Notes under the pieces: generated by a model
Told to the model about the DNA's origin: nothing
Databases searched by the model: none
Seen by the model: the letters and a program-made list of their open reading frames with translations, nothing else
In this document: piece by piece, positions 24,846 to 33,609 of the stretch
Layout of the letters: each line of letters begins with the position of its first letter
Numbering within the stretch: the stretch's first letter is position 1
Program-made: the position numbers and the translations under genes
Source: Clostridium sp.
Lineage (GTDB): Bacteria; Bacillota; Clostridia; Acetivibrionales; Acetivibrionaceae
Reading direction: 5' to 3'
Assembly (NCBI GenBank): GCA_012798835.1
Contig: JAAZML010000158.1
Span: forward strand, 1-34,461
DNA: 34,461 nt

Positions 24846-26138
24846 ATGAAATCAAAACTTGAAAATTATTTTATAAAGGAACTAGGATTTGATCCAAGAA
24901 TTCTTGAAATTTCGGATTCTGTACTAAGACAAGCCAAAAAGAATTTTGCAACCATCGACCTAATTAGGGAGTACAATCAACTTAAGGTAATAAACGCCAT
25001 GAGGGACAATAATTTGAGTGATACACATTTCAATGGTACAACAGGTTATGGTTATGATGATAGGGGAAGAGACGTTTTAGACTATATTTACAAAGATGTT
25101 TTTAAGGCTGAGGATGCACTGGTAAGGCATCAAATTATATCTGGAACTCATGCCTTGGCGATCTGCTTGTTTGGAAACTTAAGACCCGGTGATGAGCTTC
25201 TTTCTGTGGTAGGAAAACCCTATGACACACTGGAGGAGGTTATAGGCATAAGGGGAGATGGGGGTGGCTCTTTAAAAGAATTTGGAATATCTTACAATCA
25301 AGTGGAATTGCTTGAAGATGGCACCGTAGATTATGATTCCATAGCAAAATCGATCTGCCAGAAGACCAAAATGGTACTTATTCAAAGATCTAGGGGCTAT
25401 GATTGGAGATCATCACTAACGATAGAAGAAATTCAGAAGATTATAAACATAGTAAAAAATACAAATAATGATATACTTGTCTTTGTAGACAACTGCTACG
25501 GCGAATTTACACAGGATAAAGAACCCGTAGAGGTGGGCGCCGATCTTATAGCAGGATCGCTTATAAAAAATCCTGGGGGAGGAATTGCTCCTACAGGAGG
25601 CTATATTGCTGGGCGTAGACTCTATGTAGAAAAGTCCGCATACAGGCTAACAGCCCCGGGGCTTGGCAAGAATATAGGTTGTTCTCTTGGCAATAACCGT
25701 TCAATGTTGCAGGGGCTATTTTTTGCACCGCATGTTGTATCTGAGAGCCTCAAAGGTGCGATTTTTTGCGCGGGGATGATGGAAAGACTGGGTTTTGATG
25801 TAAGCCCCCGAAGTGCGGAACAAAGGGGGGATATTGTCCAGGCAATAAAATTTGGAGATCCCGAGAGCCTAATTACATTTTGCCAAGGCATACAGGAAGG
25901 CTCACCGGTGGATTCTTATGTTACGCCGGAGCCATCGGACATGCCGGGTTATGAGAATCAAGTTATAATGGCAGCTGGGGCTTTTATCCAGGGTGCATCC
26001 ATTGAACTTAGTGCGGACGGCCCCATAAAACCGCCATATATTGCTTATATGCAGGGTGGGTTGGTTTTTGAACATACAAAGCTTGGTGTTATGGTATCTA
26101 TACAAAGAATGCTTGAGAAGGGCTTAATACAAATCTGA
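24846..26138 (+). CDS. PLP-dependent YnbB-like protein (methionine gamma-lyase family)
   Basis: 430 residues. Fold type I PLP enzyme of the family called Met_gamma_lyase or aluminium-resistance protein, whose natural substrate is not established. Seen: FNGTTGYGYDDRGRDVLD, VRHQIISGTHALAICLFG, SVVGKPYDTLEEVIGIRG, the aspartate in ILVFVDNCYGEF and the likely Schiff-base lysine in AGSLIKNPGGGIAPTGGYIA. The start at 24846 is chosen because GGGGAG precedes it by 6 bases; an ATG at 24831 would add 5 residues and overlaps that RBS. It lies 94 bases after the amylase and 19 bases before the HlyD-like gene, so it may be cotranscribed with the downstream division cluster. Confidence 0.9.
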   Translation: MKSKLENYFIKELGFDPRILEISDSVLRQAKKNFATIDLIREYNQLKVINAMRDNNLSDTHFNGTTGYGYDDRGRDVLDYIYKDVFKAEDALVRHQIISGTHALAICLFGNLRPGDELLSVVGKPYDTLEEVIGIRGDGGGSLKEFGISYNQVELLEDGTVDYDSIAKSICQKTKMVLIQRSRGYDWRSSLTIEEIQKIINIVKNTNNDILVFVDNCYGEFTQDKEPVEVGADLIAGSLIKNPGGGIAPTGGYIAGRRLYVEKSAYRLTAPGLGKNIGCSLGNNRSMLQGLFFAPHVVSESLKGAIFCAGMMERLGFDVSPRSAEQRGDIVQAIKFGDPESLITFCQGIQEGSPVDSYVTPEPSDMPGYENQVIMAAGAFIQGASIELSADGPIKPPYIAYMQGGLVFEHTKLGVMVSIQRMLEKGLIQI

Positions 26139-26157
26139 TATTTTAGGATGATGAAAC

Positions 26158-27462
26158 TTGGAAGAAAAAATACAATTTAAAACCAAAAAAAAATTTAAGG
26201 TAAGGCTAAAGCTTGGCGGTATCATGGTGTTTTTGTTTCTGATTTTGTATATTCCTTCTTTTATCTATTGGATTTACAACAAAAACATCTGCACCGATGT
26301 GGTAAGAAACGGTGAAATAGAGCAATCAATAAATATAGATGCTCTGATTGTAAGGGATGAATATGTGATAGATTCACCCTCAGATGGTATAATTGTTAAA
26401 GATGCACAAGAAGGTGAAAAAGTGAGGGCGGGTGATACGGTAGCTACGATTCTTAATAAAGCATCAGAAGGGTTTATCGATGAGCTAAAGGTGCTGGATT
26501 TGCGTATTATCGAAGCACAAAGAGAGAAGGCCAAAAACGATAATTTTTTTTCTGGGGATATAAAAAATATTGATGCTAAAATAGAAGAAAACCTAATGTC
26601 AATCATAATTGATTCCAACAAAAACACTGTATCGGGGGTAAAAAAAACAAAGAATATCCTTGATGATTTAATCCAAAAAAAAGCGACCATTGCAGGAGAA
26701 TTAAGTATTCCCGATGCCCATATTACTTCTCTTAAAGCACAAAAGCAAATACTGCAGGAGAGCATAAACCAGAATAAAAAAGATATTGTTGCAGATATGT
26801 CAGGAATAATATCCTTCTCAATTGATGGATGCGAGGGTTTTTTAAACAAAGAGGCGATAAATGCCATGACACTGGAGAATATTAAGCTTATAGAGCCCCA
26901 AGATACTAATAAAAACATGGAAGACTTAAATGCAGTATTCAATAAGCCTGTGGCAAAGATAGTAAGCGGTATAGATTATTACATTGTGTTTATTATGGAC
27001 AAGAAATGCATGGAGGAACTTGGAGAGAATATCTATTTGGATATAAGGATCAACGATATCAACAAGGTGATAGATGGTAACATTGAATATAGATCAGAGG
27101 AAATGGATGGTAAGTTTATTGTAGCCATAAGAACAGACAAGGCATTGAGCGACACCGCAACCCTTAGAAAAATAAATGTGGATATAATAAATAGCTATTG
27201 TGAAGGGCTTAAGGTACCCGTAAAGAGCCTTACTGATATTGACACATTAAATATGACGGCAAAGATTGGACTTGTTAGAGCGGGCAGAGTAGAATTTGTA
27301 CCTATTAAGCTCGTTGGAATAAATAAGGAGTTTGCTATTATAGATAATATGGACAAGAAGAATGCCTCAAGGGATGGAGGTGTTGCATATCCAAGCATAA
27401 GCCTATATTCGAGCTATATAGTAAACCCAAAAAATATTGAGGAAGGACAGATGGTAAATTAA
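26158..27462 (+). CDS. HlyD-like single-pass membrane protein of the division cluster
   Basis: 434 residues. A basic N-terminus (1-19) and one transmembrane helix (~20-40) place the rest outside the membrane. Residues ~73-98 (SPSDGIIVKDAQEGEKVRAG) look like the lipoyl/barrel-sandwich half-motif of HlyD-type adaptors. Residues ~105-215 are Lys/Glu/Ile-rich and probably coiled coil. The C-terminal part (~260-434) holds the second beta-rich region, with a second sandwich-like strand near GLKVPVKSLTDID. No ABC or RND transporter gene is adjacent. Instead the stop codon overlaps the ylmE ATG by one base, tying it to ylmE-sepF-ylmG-ylmH-divIVA. A role in the envelope or septum is inferred from context only. 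The start is TTG with AGGATGATG upstream. Confidence 0.8.
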   Translation: MEEKIQFKTKKKFKVRLKLGGIMVFLFLILYIPSFIYWIYNKNICTDVVRNGEIEQSINIDALIVRDEYVIDSPSDGIIVKDAQEGEKVRAGDTVATILNKASEGFIDELKVLDLRIIEAQREKAKNDNFFSGDIKNIDAKIEENLMSIIIDSNKNTVSGVKKTKNILDDLIQKKATIAGELSIPDAHITSLKAQKQILQESINQNKKDIVADMSGIISFSIDGCEGFLNKEAINAMTLENIKLIEPQDTNKNMEDLNAVFNKPVAKIVSGIDYYIVFIMDKKCMEELGENIYLDIRINDINKVIDGNIEYRSEEMDGKFIVAIRTDKALSDTATLRKINVDIINSYCEGLKVPVKSLTDIDTLNMTAKIGLVRAGRVEFVPIKLVGINKEFAIIDNMDKKNASRDGGVAYPSISLYSSYIVNPKNIEEGQMVN

Positions 27463-28169
27463 TGGACAGGGATTTAGATTACATAAAAAGAAACTTCCAT
27501 AACACAATGGAGAAAATTGAGAAGGCCGCCCAAAAAAGCGGCAGGAGTGCTAAAGATATAAGCCTTATTGCGGTAACCAAAACCGTAGAACCATGGAAGA
27601 TCAATAAAATCATAGACGAAGGTATTCTGGAATTAGGTGAAAGCAAGGTTCAGGAATTAACCCAAAAGTACGATATAATAAACAGAGGATGTAAATGGCA
27701 TTTTATTGGACACCTTCAGTCAAATAAAGTAAAGTATATAATGGGGAAAGTTGAGCTCATTCACTCGGTGGATAGGATTTCTTTAGCAAAGGAAATACAA
27801 AAAAGAGCCAAAAATAAGGGAATAACCATGGATGTATTGGTTCAAACGAACATTTCAGGAGAAAAAAGCAAGTTTGGTATTTCCCCAGAAAAAATAAGTC
27901 AACTGGTAGAAGGAATAAACCAGCTGCCAAACTTAAGAATCAGAGGCTTTATGACCATAGCACCTTTCGCTCAAAAACCCGAAGAGGTCCGTTACGTATT
28001 TAGCAAATTGAGGGATATCGCTATTGACATACGGAAAGAAAAACCTGATAATAGTATTATGGATATATTATCTATGGGTATGAGTAATGATTTTGAGGTG
28101 GCAATTGAAGAAGGTGCAAATATGGTGCGTATAGGTAGTGCACTGTTCGGTGAAAGAAAATATACATAA
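27462..28169 (+). CDS. ylmE: PLP homeostasis protein YggS/YlmE
   Basis: 235 residues. Single-domain PLP-binding protein of the YggS/PROSC family (alanine-racemase-like barrel) that keeps pyridoxal phosphate and amino-acid pools in balance; it has no known catalytic activity. Seen: the PLP lysine in LIAVTKTVEPWKI, LGESKVQELTQKYD, WHFIGHLQSNKVKYI, IHSVDRISLAKEIQ, LVQTNISGEKSKFG, LRIRGFMTIAPF and LSMGMSNDFEVAIEEGANMV, ending RIGSALFGER. All landmarks are present. The ATG overlaps the previous TAA by one base. It is the usual first gene of the ylm division cluster in Gram-positive bacteria. Confidence 0.96.
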   Translation: MDRDLDYIKRNFHNTMEKIEKAAQKSGRSAKDISLIAVTKTVEPWKINKIIDEGILELGESKVQELTQKYDIINRGCKWHFIGHLQSNKVKYIMGKVELIHSVDRISLAKEIQKRAKNKGITMDVLVQTNISGEKSKFGISPEKISQLVEGINQLPNLRIRGFMTIAPFAQKPEEVRYVFSKLRDIAIDIRKEKPDNSIMDILSMGMSNDFEVAIEEGANMVRIGSALFGERKYT

Positions 28170-28248
28170 AATTAATCCTTACGGTTTTAAAAGGCCCAGT
28201 AAGATACTACAGGCCATATTATACTAAAGATAAACAGGAGGGAATTAC

Positions 28249-28701
28249 ATGTCAACATTATTTAACAAAGTATTAAATTTTGTAGGTTGGGAAACAGAGG
28301 AAGAAGACATGGAAGACGTTGTTGATACCAGTGATAAAGAGGAAATCGAGAAGCCCCAGCTCATCCGTTCAGCAAATAGGCGGTCGCAGAGCAAGGTGGT
28401 AAATATTCATTCGACATCCCAATTTAAATTGATTGTAGTACAGCCTAAAGATTTTAATGATGCAAAAGGTGTATGCGATCATTTAAAGAGTAAAAAACCT
28501 GTTGTAGTAAATTTAGAGGGTATACAAAAGGAAACAGCACAAAGAATAGTAGATTTTTTAAGCGGGACCATATATGCTTTAGATGGTAGCATCCAGAAAA
28601 TATCCAACGGAATTTTCATAGTTGCTCCCAACAATGTAGATATTATGGGAGATTTCAAAGAAGAAGTTGCGGCAAAAGCTGTTTTCCCATGGACAAAGTA
28701 A
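28249..28701 (+). CDS. sepF: Cell division protein SepF
   Basis: 150 residues. Membrane-tethered partner of FtsZ that shapes and anchors the septal ring. The N-terminus (MSTLFNKVLNFVGWE) is the short amphipathic membrane anchor. An acidic linker (~15-50) follows. The C-terminal SepF domain (~60-150) has IVVQPKDFNDAKGVCDHLKS, VVVNLEGIQKETAQRIVDFL, SGTIYALDGSIQKI and IFIVAPNNVDI. Length matches B. subtilis SepF (about 150). RBS AGGAGGG lies about 8 bases before the ATG. It lies 79 bases after ylmE. Confidence 0.97.
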   Translation: MSTLFNKVLNFVGWETEEEDMEDVVDTSDKEEIEKPQLIRSANRRSQSKVVNIHSTSQFKLIVVQPKDFNDAKGVCDHLKSKKPVVVNLEGIQKETAQRIVDFLSGTIYALDGSIQKISNGIFIVAPNNVDIMGDFKEEVAAKAVFPWTK

Positions 28702-28714
28702 TCGGAGGCTATAA

Positions 28715-29005
28715 ATGTATGGTGCTAACCTAACCATAAAGACTTTGCAGGCCTTAGGACTATTGCTAAAAATAATTCAATGGTCCATTATTTTTAGATC
28801 TTTGCTATCCTGGTTTCCTGTGTCCAAAAACAACATTTTATTTGCTGTTTTGTATAGGATAACAGAGCCAATACTTTCACCCATTCGAAAATTGCTTGCC
28901 AAAACCTCTTTTGCGGAAAATTCTGTAGTAGATTTTTCCCCGATTGTGGCTCTTTTAATATTATGGGTGATTTCTGGATTTTTTAAATTTCCATGGTTTT
29001 TTTAA
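28715..29005 (+). CDS. ylmG: YggT/YlmG family membrane protein
   Basis: 96 residues with two hydrophobic segments (~10-35 and ~72-93). The signature IIFRSLLSWFPVSKNN and the following RITEPILSPIRKLL define the YggT family. The family is found in the division cluster of most Gram-positive bacteria and in plastids, where it has been linked to nucleoid distribution; its exact action is unknown. RBS CGGAGG about 7 bases upstream. It lies 13 bases after sepF. Confidence 0.93.
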   Translation: MYGANLTIKTLQALGLLLKIIQWSIIFRSLLSWFPVSKNNILFAVLYRITEPILSPIRKLLAKTSFAENSVVDFSPIVALLILWVISGFFKFPWFF

Positions 29006-29051
29006 ATCCAGTGCAGGGAGCAAATAAATTTATTTAGGATGTATCGAATTC

Positions 29052-29843
29052 ATGAACAGGGGTATTATATCAAAAGGAAATTTTAAATCTGAAGACAAAA
29101 TCTTGATAGCCAGTGTATTGGACAAGTATAGCTTATTCGAAAAAACGGGGATAGCTACCAATTCCAATTTTCTAGATCCCTATCAAAGAGTTGCCGTAGA
29201 AAGGATTTTCAAGGCAAACGGTATTAGAGATCATAGCTTTTATGGGGGATTTCCCTGTGCAGAAAGGACCATAGTTTTTTTTAGCCCTGATAACGTACCC
29301 AAAAACGAATTATTTTACTTTCCCGATGTTTTGAGGTTTCTTTGTATAAAACCAAAAACTAGATGTTACTTATCCCACAGAGATTATTTAGGTTCTTTGA
29401 TGGGTTTAGGTATTAAAAGAGAAAAAATTGGAGATATTCTTGTAGAGGACGATTTTTCCCATGTAGTAGTATTGGAGGATATCGTGGATTATATTAAATA
29501 CAACCTTGAGAAAGTCGGCAATTCTCGTATTGAAATCCAAGAGGTACCTGCGGACAAAATAAGTCTACCAAAGCCCAAAATGAAAGAAATTGCTTCTACA
29601 GTTGCATCCTTAAGACTTGATTCCATAGCAGGTGTAGGGTTTAACATGTCAAGGAGCAAAATTGCAAAATTCATAAAATCCGAAAAGGTCTACCTCAATT
29701 GGGAGATGGTAAGCAATGTCGCAAAACCCGTGACAGAAGGTGATATTATTTCGATACGTGGAAAAGGAAGGGTTATCCTAAAAAGCGTGGGCAGGACAAC
29801 AAGAAAAGAAAGAATACATATTTTACTAAAGAAATTTATATAA
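29052..29843 (+). CDS. ylmH: S4-domain RNA-binding protein YlmH
   Basis: 263 residues. The N-terminal part (~1-170) contains the YlmH domain: LDPYQRVAVERIFK, FYGGFPCAERTIVFF, SHRDYLGSLMGLGIKREKIG and DILVEDDFSHVVVLEDI. The C-terminal S4 domain (~183-245) has LDSIAGVGFNMSRSKIAKFI and KVYLNWEMVSN. It binds RNA and in Firmicutes has been connected with ribosome-associated quality control as an RqcP-related protein; this assignment to the family is firm but the role here is inferred. RBS AGGATG about 10 bases upstream. It precedes divIVA by 13 bases. Confidence 0.94.
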   Translation: MNRGIISKGNFKSEDKILIASVLDKYSLFEKTGIATNSNFLDPYQRVAVERIFKANGIRDHSFYGGFPCAERTIVFFSPDNVPKNELFYFPDVLRFLCIKPKTRCYLSHRDYLGSLMGLGIKREKIGDILVEDDFSHVVVLEDIVDYIKYNLEKVGNSRIEIQEVPADKISLPKPKMKEIASTVASLRLDSIAGVGFNMSRSKIAKFIKSEKVYLNWEMVSNVAKPVTEGDIISIRGKGRVILKSVGRTTRKERIHILLKKFI

Positions 29844-29856
29844 TGAGGTGTTTGGC

Positions 29857-30339
29857 ATGCATTATACGCCCAATGAACTACAAAATCTAGTATTTAAAAA
29901 AAGTGTTGTCGGTGGTTATAATGAAGATATGGTTAATGGGGTATTAGACAAGGTGACAGAAGATTACTTGCAGTATATTAAAGAGAATACCGAGTTAAAA
30001 GATAAAATAAATGTTTTAAATGATGCCGTTCTGCATTACAAAAATATAGAGGAATCTTTGCAAGACACCCTTCTTGTTGCGCAGCAAACTGGGAATGAAA
30101 TAAAAAAGAACAGTTACGATAAAGCGGAAAACATTATAAGGGATGCACAGCTAAAGGCTCAACAGTTAGTAAATGAAGCAAACCAGGAAGTTTTAAGAAT
30201 AAAATTTGAATATGAGGAAATGAAAAAAGAGTTTCTTTCCTATAAAAGCAAAGCCCAATCACTTCTTCTTTGTCAGCTTGAAATGTTAAAGCCAATAGAT
30301 GACGAGGTATACAGGGAAGAAGGGACGCAAAAAAATTAA
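29857..30339 (+). CDS. divIVA: DivIVA-family polar/septal protein
   Basis: 160 residues. Coiled-coil protein that senses negative membrane curvature at poles and septa. The N-terminal lipid-binding domain reads YTPNELQNLVFKKSVVGGYN, then EDMVNGVLDKVTEDY. It is followed by coiled coils (~30-65 and ~85-145) rich in Lys, Glu and Gln. The Phe-Lys pair in NLVFKK matches the membrane-inserting tip of the family. ATG 29857 is chosen because GAGGTG lies 6 bases upstream; the alternative GTG at 29848 lies inside that RBS. It is the last gene of the division cluster. No terminator was recognised after it; the ileS promoter follows 66 bases later. Confidence 0.92.
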   Translation: MHYTPNELQNLVFKKSVVGGYNEDMVNGVLDKVTEDYLQYIKENTELKDKINVLNDAVLHYKNIEESLQDTLLVAQQTGNEIKKNSYDKAENIIRDAQLKAQQLVNEANQEVLRIKFEYEEMKKEFLSYKSKAQSLLLCQLEMLKPIDDEVYREEGTQKN

Positions 30340-30405
30340 AACACAGCGATGCCTGAAATCGCCTTATTAACAAAACCCACCATTTACTCCAAATAGCAAA
30401 TTTTC

Positions 30406-30435
30406 TTGACATTATACATATTATTGTTGTATAAT
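30406..30435 (+). promoter_or_regulatory. Strong sigma-A promoter of ileS
   Basis: Perfect TTGACA (30406-30411), an 18-base spacer and perfect TATAAT (30430-30435). It sits just upstream of the T-box leader, so transcription would start near 30442. Confidence 0.85.
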
Positions 30436-30442
30436 CTTTCAT

Positions 30443-30714
30443 AATGCAATAAAAAACAATGAAGAGGAAGAGTAAAGGGACTGACTTTATAAGAGAGCAG
30501 GTGGTTGGTGCAAACCTTGCAGGTGAAGCCCTTGAAAATCACCTTGGAGTTGCCCCGCTGAACTTATAGTAAGCTGGGCCGGTTATTTGGCCGTTATATT
30601 AAAAAGAGTGATCGAAGGCTTAGGTAGAGCAAAGTCCTGCCTGTATGTCTTCAATAAATTATGGGTGGTACCGCGTGAGTAAAACTCCCGTCCCTTTTTA
30701 GGACGGGAGTTTCT
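30443..30714 (+). promoter_or_regulatory. T-box riboswitch leader, isoleucine
   Basis: Leader RNA that senses uncharged tRNA-Ile and allows read-through into ileS. Seen: Stem I elements (AAGAGAGCAGGTGGTTGGTG near 30490-30510); a likely specifier codon ATC at 30538-30540 followed by the usual purine; and the conserved T-box GGGTGGTACCGCG (30663-30675). Its UGGU pairs with the ACCA 3' end of tRNA-Ile. The terminator hairpin then follows. The downstream gene is ileS, which agrees with the Ile codon. Confidence 0.93.
30682..30714 (+). terminator. T-box regulated terminator
   Basis: AAACTCCCGTCC (30682-30693) pairs with GGACGGGAGTTT (30701-30712) around a 7-base loop. The T-tract is short. It should be replaced by the antiterminator when uncharged tRNA-Ile binds the T-box sequence just upstream. 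Confidence 0.9.
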
Positions 30715-30785
30715 AGTTATCTTACGCATACTAGGTATAATAACAAGGAAACTAATAAAGATTATATATGGAGGTTTTTAGAAAA

Positions 30786-33575
30786 ATGTCACAAGATTAC
30801 GGAAAGACCTTAAATCTGCCCCAAACAAAATTTCCAATGAGGGCTAATCTGCCGCAACGGGAACCGGAACTTTTGAAAAAGTGGACTGATATGGATATTT
30901 ACAACAAACAGCTCGAAAAAAACTTTGAAAAACCCAAATTTATACTTCATGATGGGCCACCCTATGCAAATGGCGGAATCCACTTGGGCACGGCACTGAA
31001 CAAGATCCTAAAGGATATAGTTGTAAAGTATTATAGTATGAATGGGTATTATACGCCCTACGTCCCTGGCTGGGATACCCATGGGCTTCCTATAGAGCGC
31101 AGGGCTATAGAAGAACTGGGTCTAAAAAGACATGAGGTAGGGCCCGTTGTGTTTAGGGAAGCATGCAAGGATTTTGCATTAAAATACCTAGACATCCAAA
31201 GGGATTCTTTTAAAAGGCTTGGGGTTAGGGGAGACTGGGATAATCCTTATATAACCTTAGAGAAGGAATTTGAGGCAAAACAAATTGAAGTATTTGGCGA
31301 TATGGCTAAAAAGGGATATATATACAAAGGACTAAGGCCTGTTTATTGGTGTCCCGATTGCGAAACCGCCCTGGCGGAAGCAGAAATTGAGTATGCCGAG
31401 GATAAAACCCTCTCGATATTTGTTAAATTCCAAGTAAAAGACGATAAGGGAAAGTTTGGGGATGTGGTTGATGATTCCAAAAACGTTTATTTTGTAATTT
31501 GGACTACGACAACATGGACACTTCCTGGAAATCTTGCTATAAGTCTGAATGAGGAATTTGAGTACTCCCTCATCAAGGCAGGAAAGGAGTATTATATAGT
31601 TGCTACCGAACTGGTTGAAAACGTTGTGAAAACCGCAGGCATACAAGAGTATGAAATCGCGGCAACGTTTCGTGGGGATGAACTTGAGGGTATTTTATGT
31701 GAACATCCATTTCTCAATAGGGATTCGGTTGTAATAACTGGTGATCATGTTACTTTGGAGGCCGGTACCGGATGTGTACACACCGCACCGGGCCATGGAG
31801 CAGAAGACTTTGAAGTATGTAGAAAATATGATATACCCGTAATTGTCCCTGTTGACGATAAAGGATTTCTAACAAAAGAGGCAGGAGAATTTGAGGGACT
31901 TTATTATCAAAAATCAAATAAGAAGATTATTGAAAGGTTAGAATCCACCAAGCACCTTTTAGCTTCAGAAGAAATTATCCACCAATACCCCCATTGTTGG
32001 AGATGTAAGGATCCCATAATATTTAGAGCTACCGAACAATGGTTTGCATCAATAGATGATTTTAGGGAAGATGCTATAAATGCAATAGATACCGTTAGAT
32101 GGATACCTAGCTGGGGAAAAGAAAGAATTACGGGAATGGTAAAAGAGCGCAATGACTGGTGTATTTCAAGGCAGAGAATATGGGGGGTTCCTATACCGAT
32201 ATTCTACTGCAAAGCCTGCAAAAAAGAACTTATAAATGATGAAACAATAGATGCTGTGAAAAAGTTGTTTGCAAAAGAAGGTTCTAATTCGTGGTATAAA
32301 TATGATGCGGAAGATATTCTGCCAGAAGGCATAAAATGCCAGTGTGGCTGCACCCAATTCGAAAAAGAAAAGGATATCATGGATGTATGGTTTGATTCGG
32401 GATCTAGCCACGCAGCAGTACTTGAGACCACCAAGGGTCTAAGATGGCCTGCAGATATGTATCTAGAGGGGAATGATCAGCACAGGGGATGGTTCCAATC
32501 TTCGCTTCTTACATCGGTTGCAACTAGGGGAAAGGCACCATATAGGGAGGTTTTAACCCATGGCTACGTTGTTGATGGAAAAGGGAGGAAAATGTCTAAA
32601 TCCCTTGGAAATGGGATTGATCCTAGTGATGTGATTGAGGAATACGGGGCAGATATTTTAAGGTTGTGGGTTGCAGCCTCTGATTATAAAACGGATATAC
32701 GAATATCTAAGGATATATTAAAACAGCTTTCTGAAGTTTATAGAAAAATAAGAAACACTGGAAGGTATATATTAGGGAACATTAATGATTTCGATCCTGA
32801 TAATGATATGATGGATTATGAAGAGCTTAACGAACTTGATAAATGGGCACTTATGAAGCTAAATGAGCTTGTTGAAAAGGTAAGCGATGCATATAAAAAA
32901 TACGAATTCCATTTGATGTTTCATGCAATACACAATTTTTGTGTTGTTGATATGAGCAACTTTTATCTTGATATCATAAAAGATAGGTTATATACGAGTA
33001 AGGCGGATTCTAAAGAAAGAAGATCAGCTCAAACGGCCATGTACGAAATACTAGAATCCTTGATAAAAATGCTTTCACCCGTCCTGGCATTTACCAGTGA
33101 AGAGATGTGGCAATTTATGCCGCATAAATCAACAAATGATCCGGAAAGTGTCCAGTTAAACCAGTGGCCTTCTACCAACAAAAAATATTATAACCCCGTC
33201 CTTGATGAAAAATGGGGGAAGGTAATGGAAATACGCGATGTTGTATCAAAGGCACTTGAGATTGCCAGAAAAGAAAAAGTTATAGGGCATTCATTGAATG
33301 CAAAGGTAACCATTTTTGCCGATAAGGATATGTATGATTTTTTGAAGACGGTTGAGAAGCAGCTAATGACCGTATTTATAGTTTCGGGCATTGAATTGAA
33401 AATGGGAGAAACACAGGACAAGTTTTATGAGGATCCACAAATAAAGGGAATTAAGGTAAGCGTCTCGGAAGCTCCTGGCAGAAAATGCGAAAGATGCTGG
33501 ATGATAAGCGAAACGGTTGGGAAGAACCCGGAACACGAATTACTCTGTGACAGATGCGTTGGGGTAATGAAATAA
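30786..33575 (+). CDS. ileS: Isoleucyl-tRNA synthetase
   Basis: 929 residues from the chosen start. Class I synthetase that charges tRNA-Ile and edits misactivated valine. Seen: the HIGH-type motif in PYANGGIHLGTAL (H66); WDTHGLPIE; the editing domain (~190-390) with WTTTTWTLPGNLAI and GTGCVHTAPGHGAEDFEV; the KMSKS loop (602-606, GRKMSKSLGNGIDPSDVIEEYG); an anticodon-binding domain; and a C-terminal zinc ribbon CERCW plus LCDRC. This is the bacterial, Bacillus-like form. ATG 30786 is preferred over ATG 30768 because GGAGGT at 30770-30775 is placed to serve the later codon. Controlled by the Ile T-box. Confidence 0.98.
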   Translation: MSQDYGKTLNLPQTKFPMRANLPQREPELLKKWTDMDIYNKQLEKNFEKPKFILHDGPPYANGGIHLGTALNKILKDIVVKYYSMNGYYTPYVPGWDTHGLPIERRAIEELGLKRHEVGPVVFREACKDFALKYLDIQRDSFKRLGVRGDWDNPYITLEKEFEAKQIEVFGDMAKKGYIYKGLRPVYWCPDCETALAEAEIEYAEDKTLSIFVKFQVKDDKGKFGDVVDDSKNVYFVIWTTTTWTLPGNLAISLNEEFEYSLIKAGKEYYIVATELVENVVKTAGIQEYEIAATFRGDELEGILCEHPFLNRDSVVITGDHVTLEAGTGCVHTAPGHGAEDFEVCRKYDIPVIVPVDDKGFLTKEAGEFEGLYYQKSNKKIIERLESTKHLLASEEIIHQYPHCWRCKDPIIFRATEQWFASIDDFREDAINAIDTVRWIPSWGKERITGMVKERNDWCISRQRIWGVPIPIFYCKACKKELINDETIDAVKKLFAKEGSNSWYKYDAEDILPEGIKCQCGCTQFEKEKDIMDVWFDSGSSHAAVLETTKGLRWPADMYLEGNDQHRGWFQSSLLTSVATRGKAPYREVLTHGYVVDGKGRKMSKSLGNGIDPSDVIEEYGADILRLWVAASDYKTDIRISKDILKQLSEVYRKIRNTGRYILGNINDFDPDNDMMDYEELNELDKWALMKLNELVEKVSDAYKKYEFHLMFHAIHNFCVVDMSNFYLDIIKDRLYTSKADSKERRSAQTAMYEILESLIKMLSPVLAFTSEEMWQFMPHKSTNDPESVQLNQWPSTNKKYYNPVLDEKWGKVMEIRDVVSKALEIARKEKVIGHSLNAKVTIFADKDMYDFLKTVEKQLMTVFIVSGIELKMGETQDKFYEDPQIKGIKVSVSEAPGRKCERCWMISETVGKNPEHELLCDRCVGVMK

Positions 33576-33609
33576 AATATCTTATCTACAAAAGGAGGAC
33601 TGGTATAAC

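Noticed and set aside
30134-30442. 102-residue minus-strand frame at the divIVA end
   Set aside because: It overlaps divIVA and the ileS promoter and has no family features.
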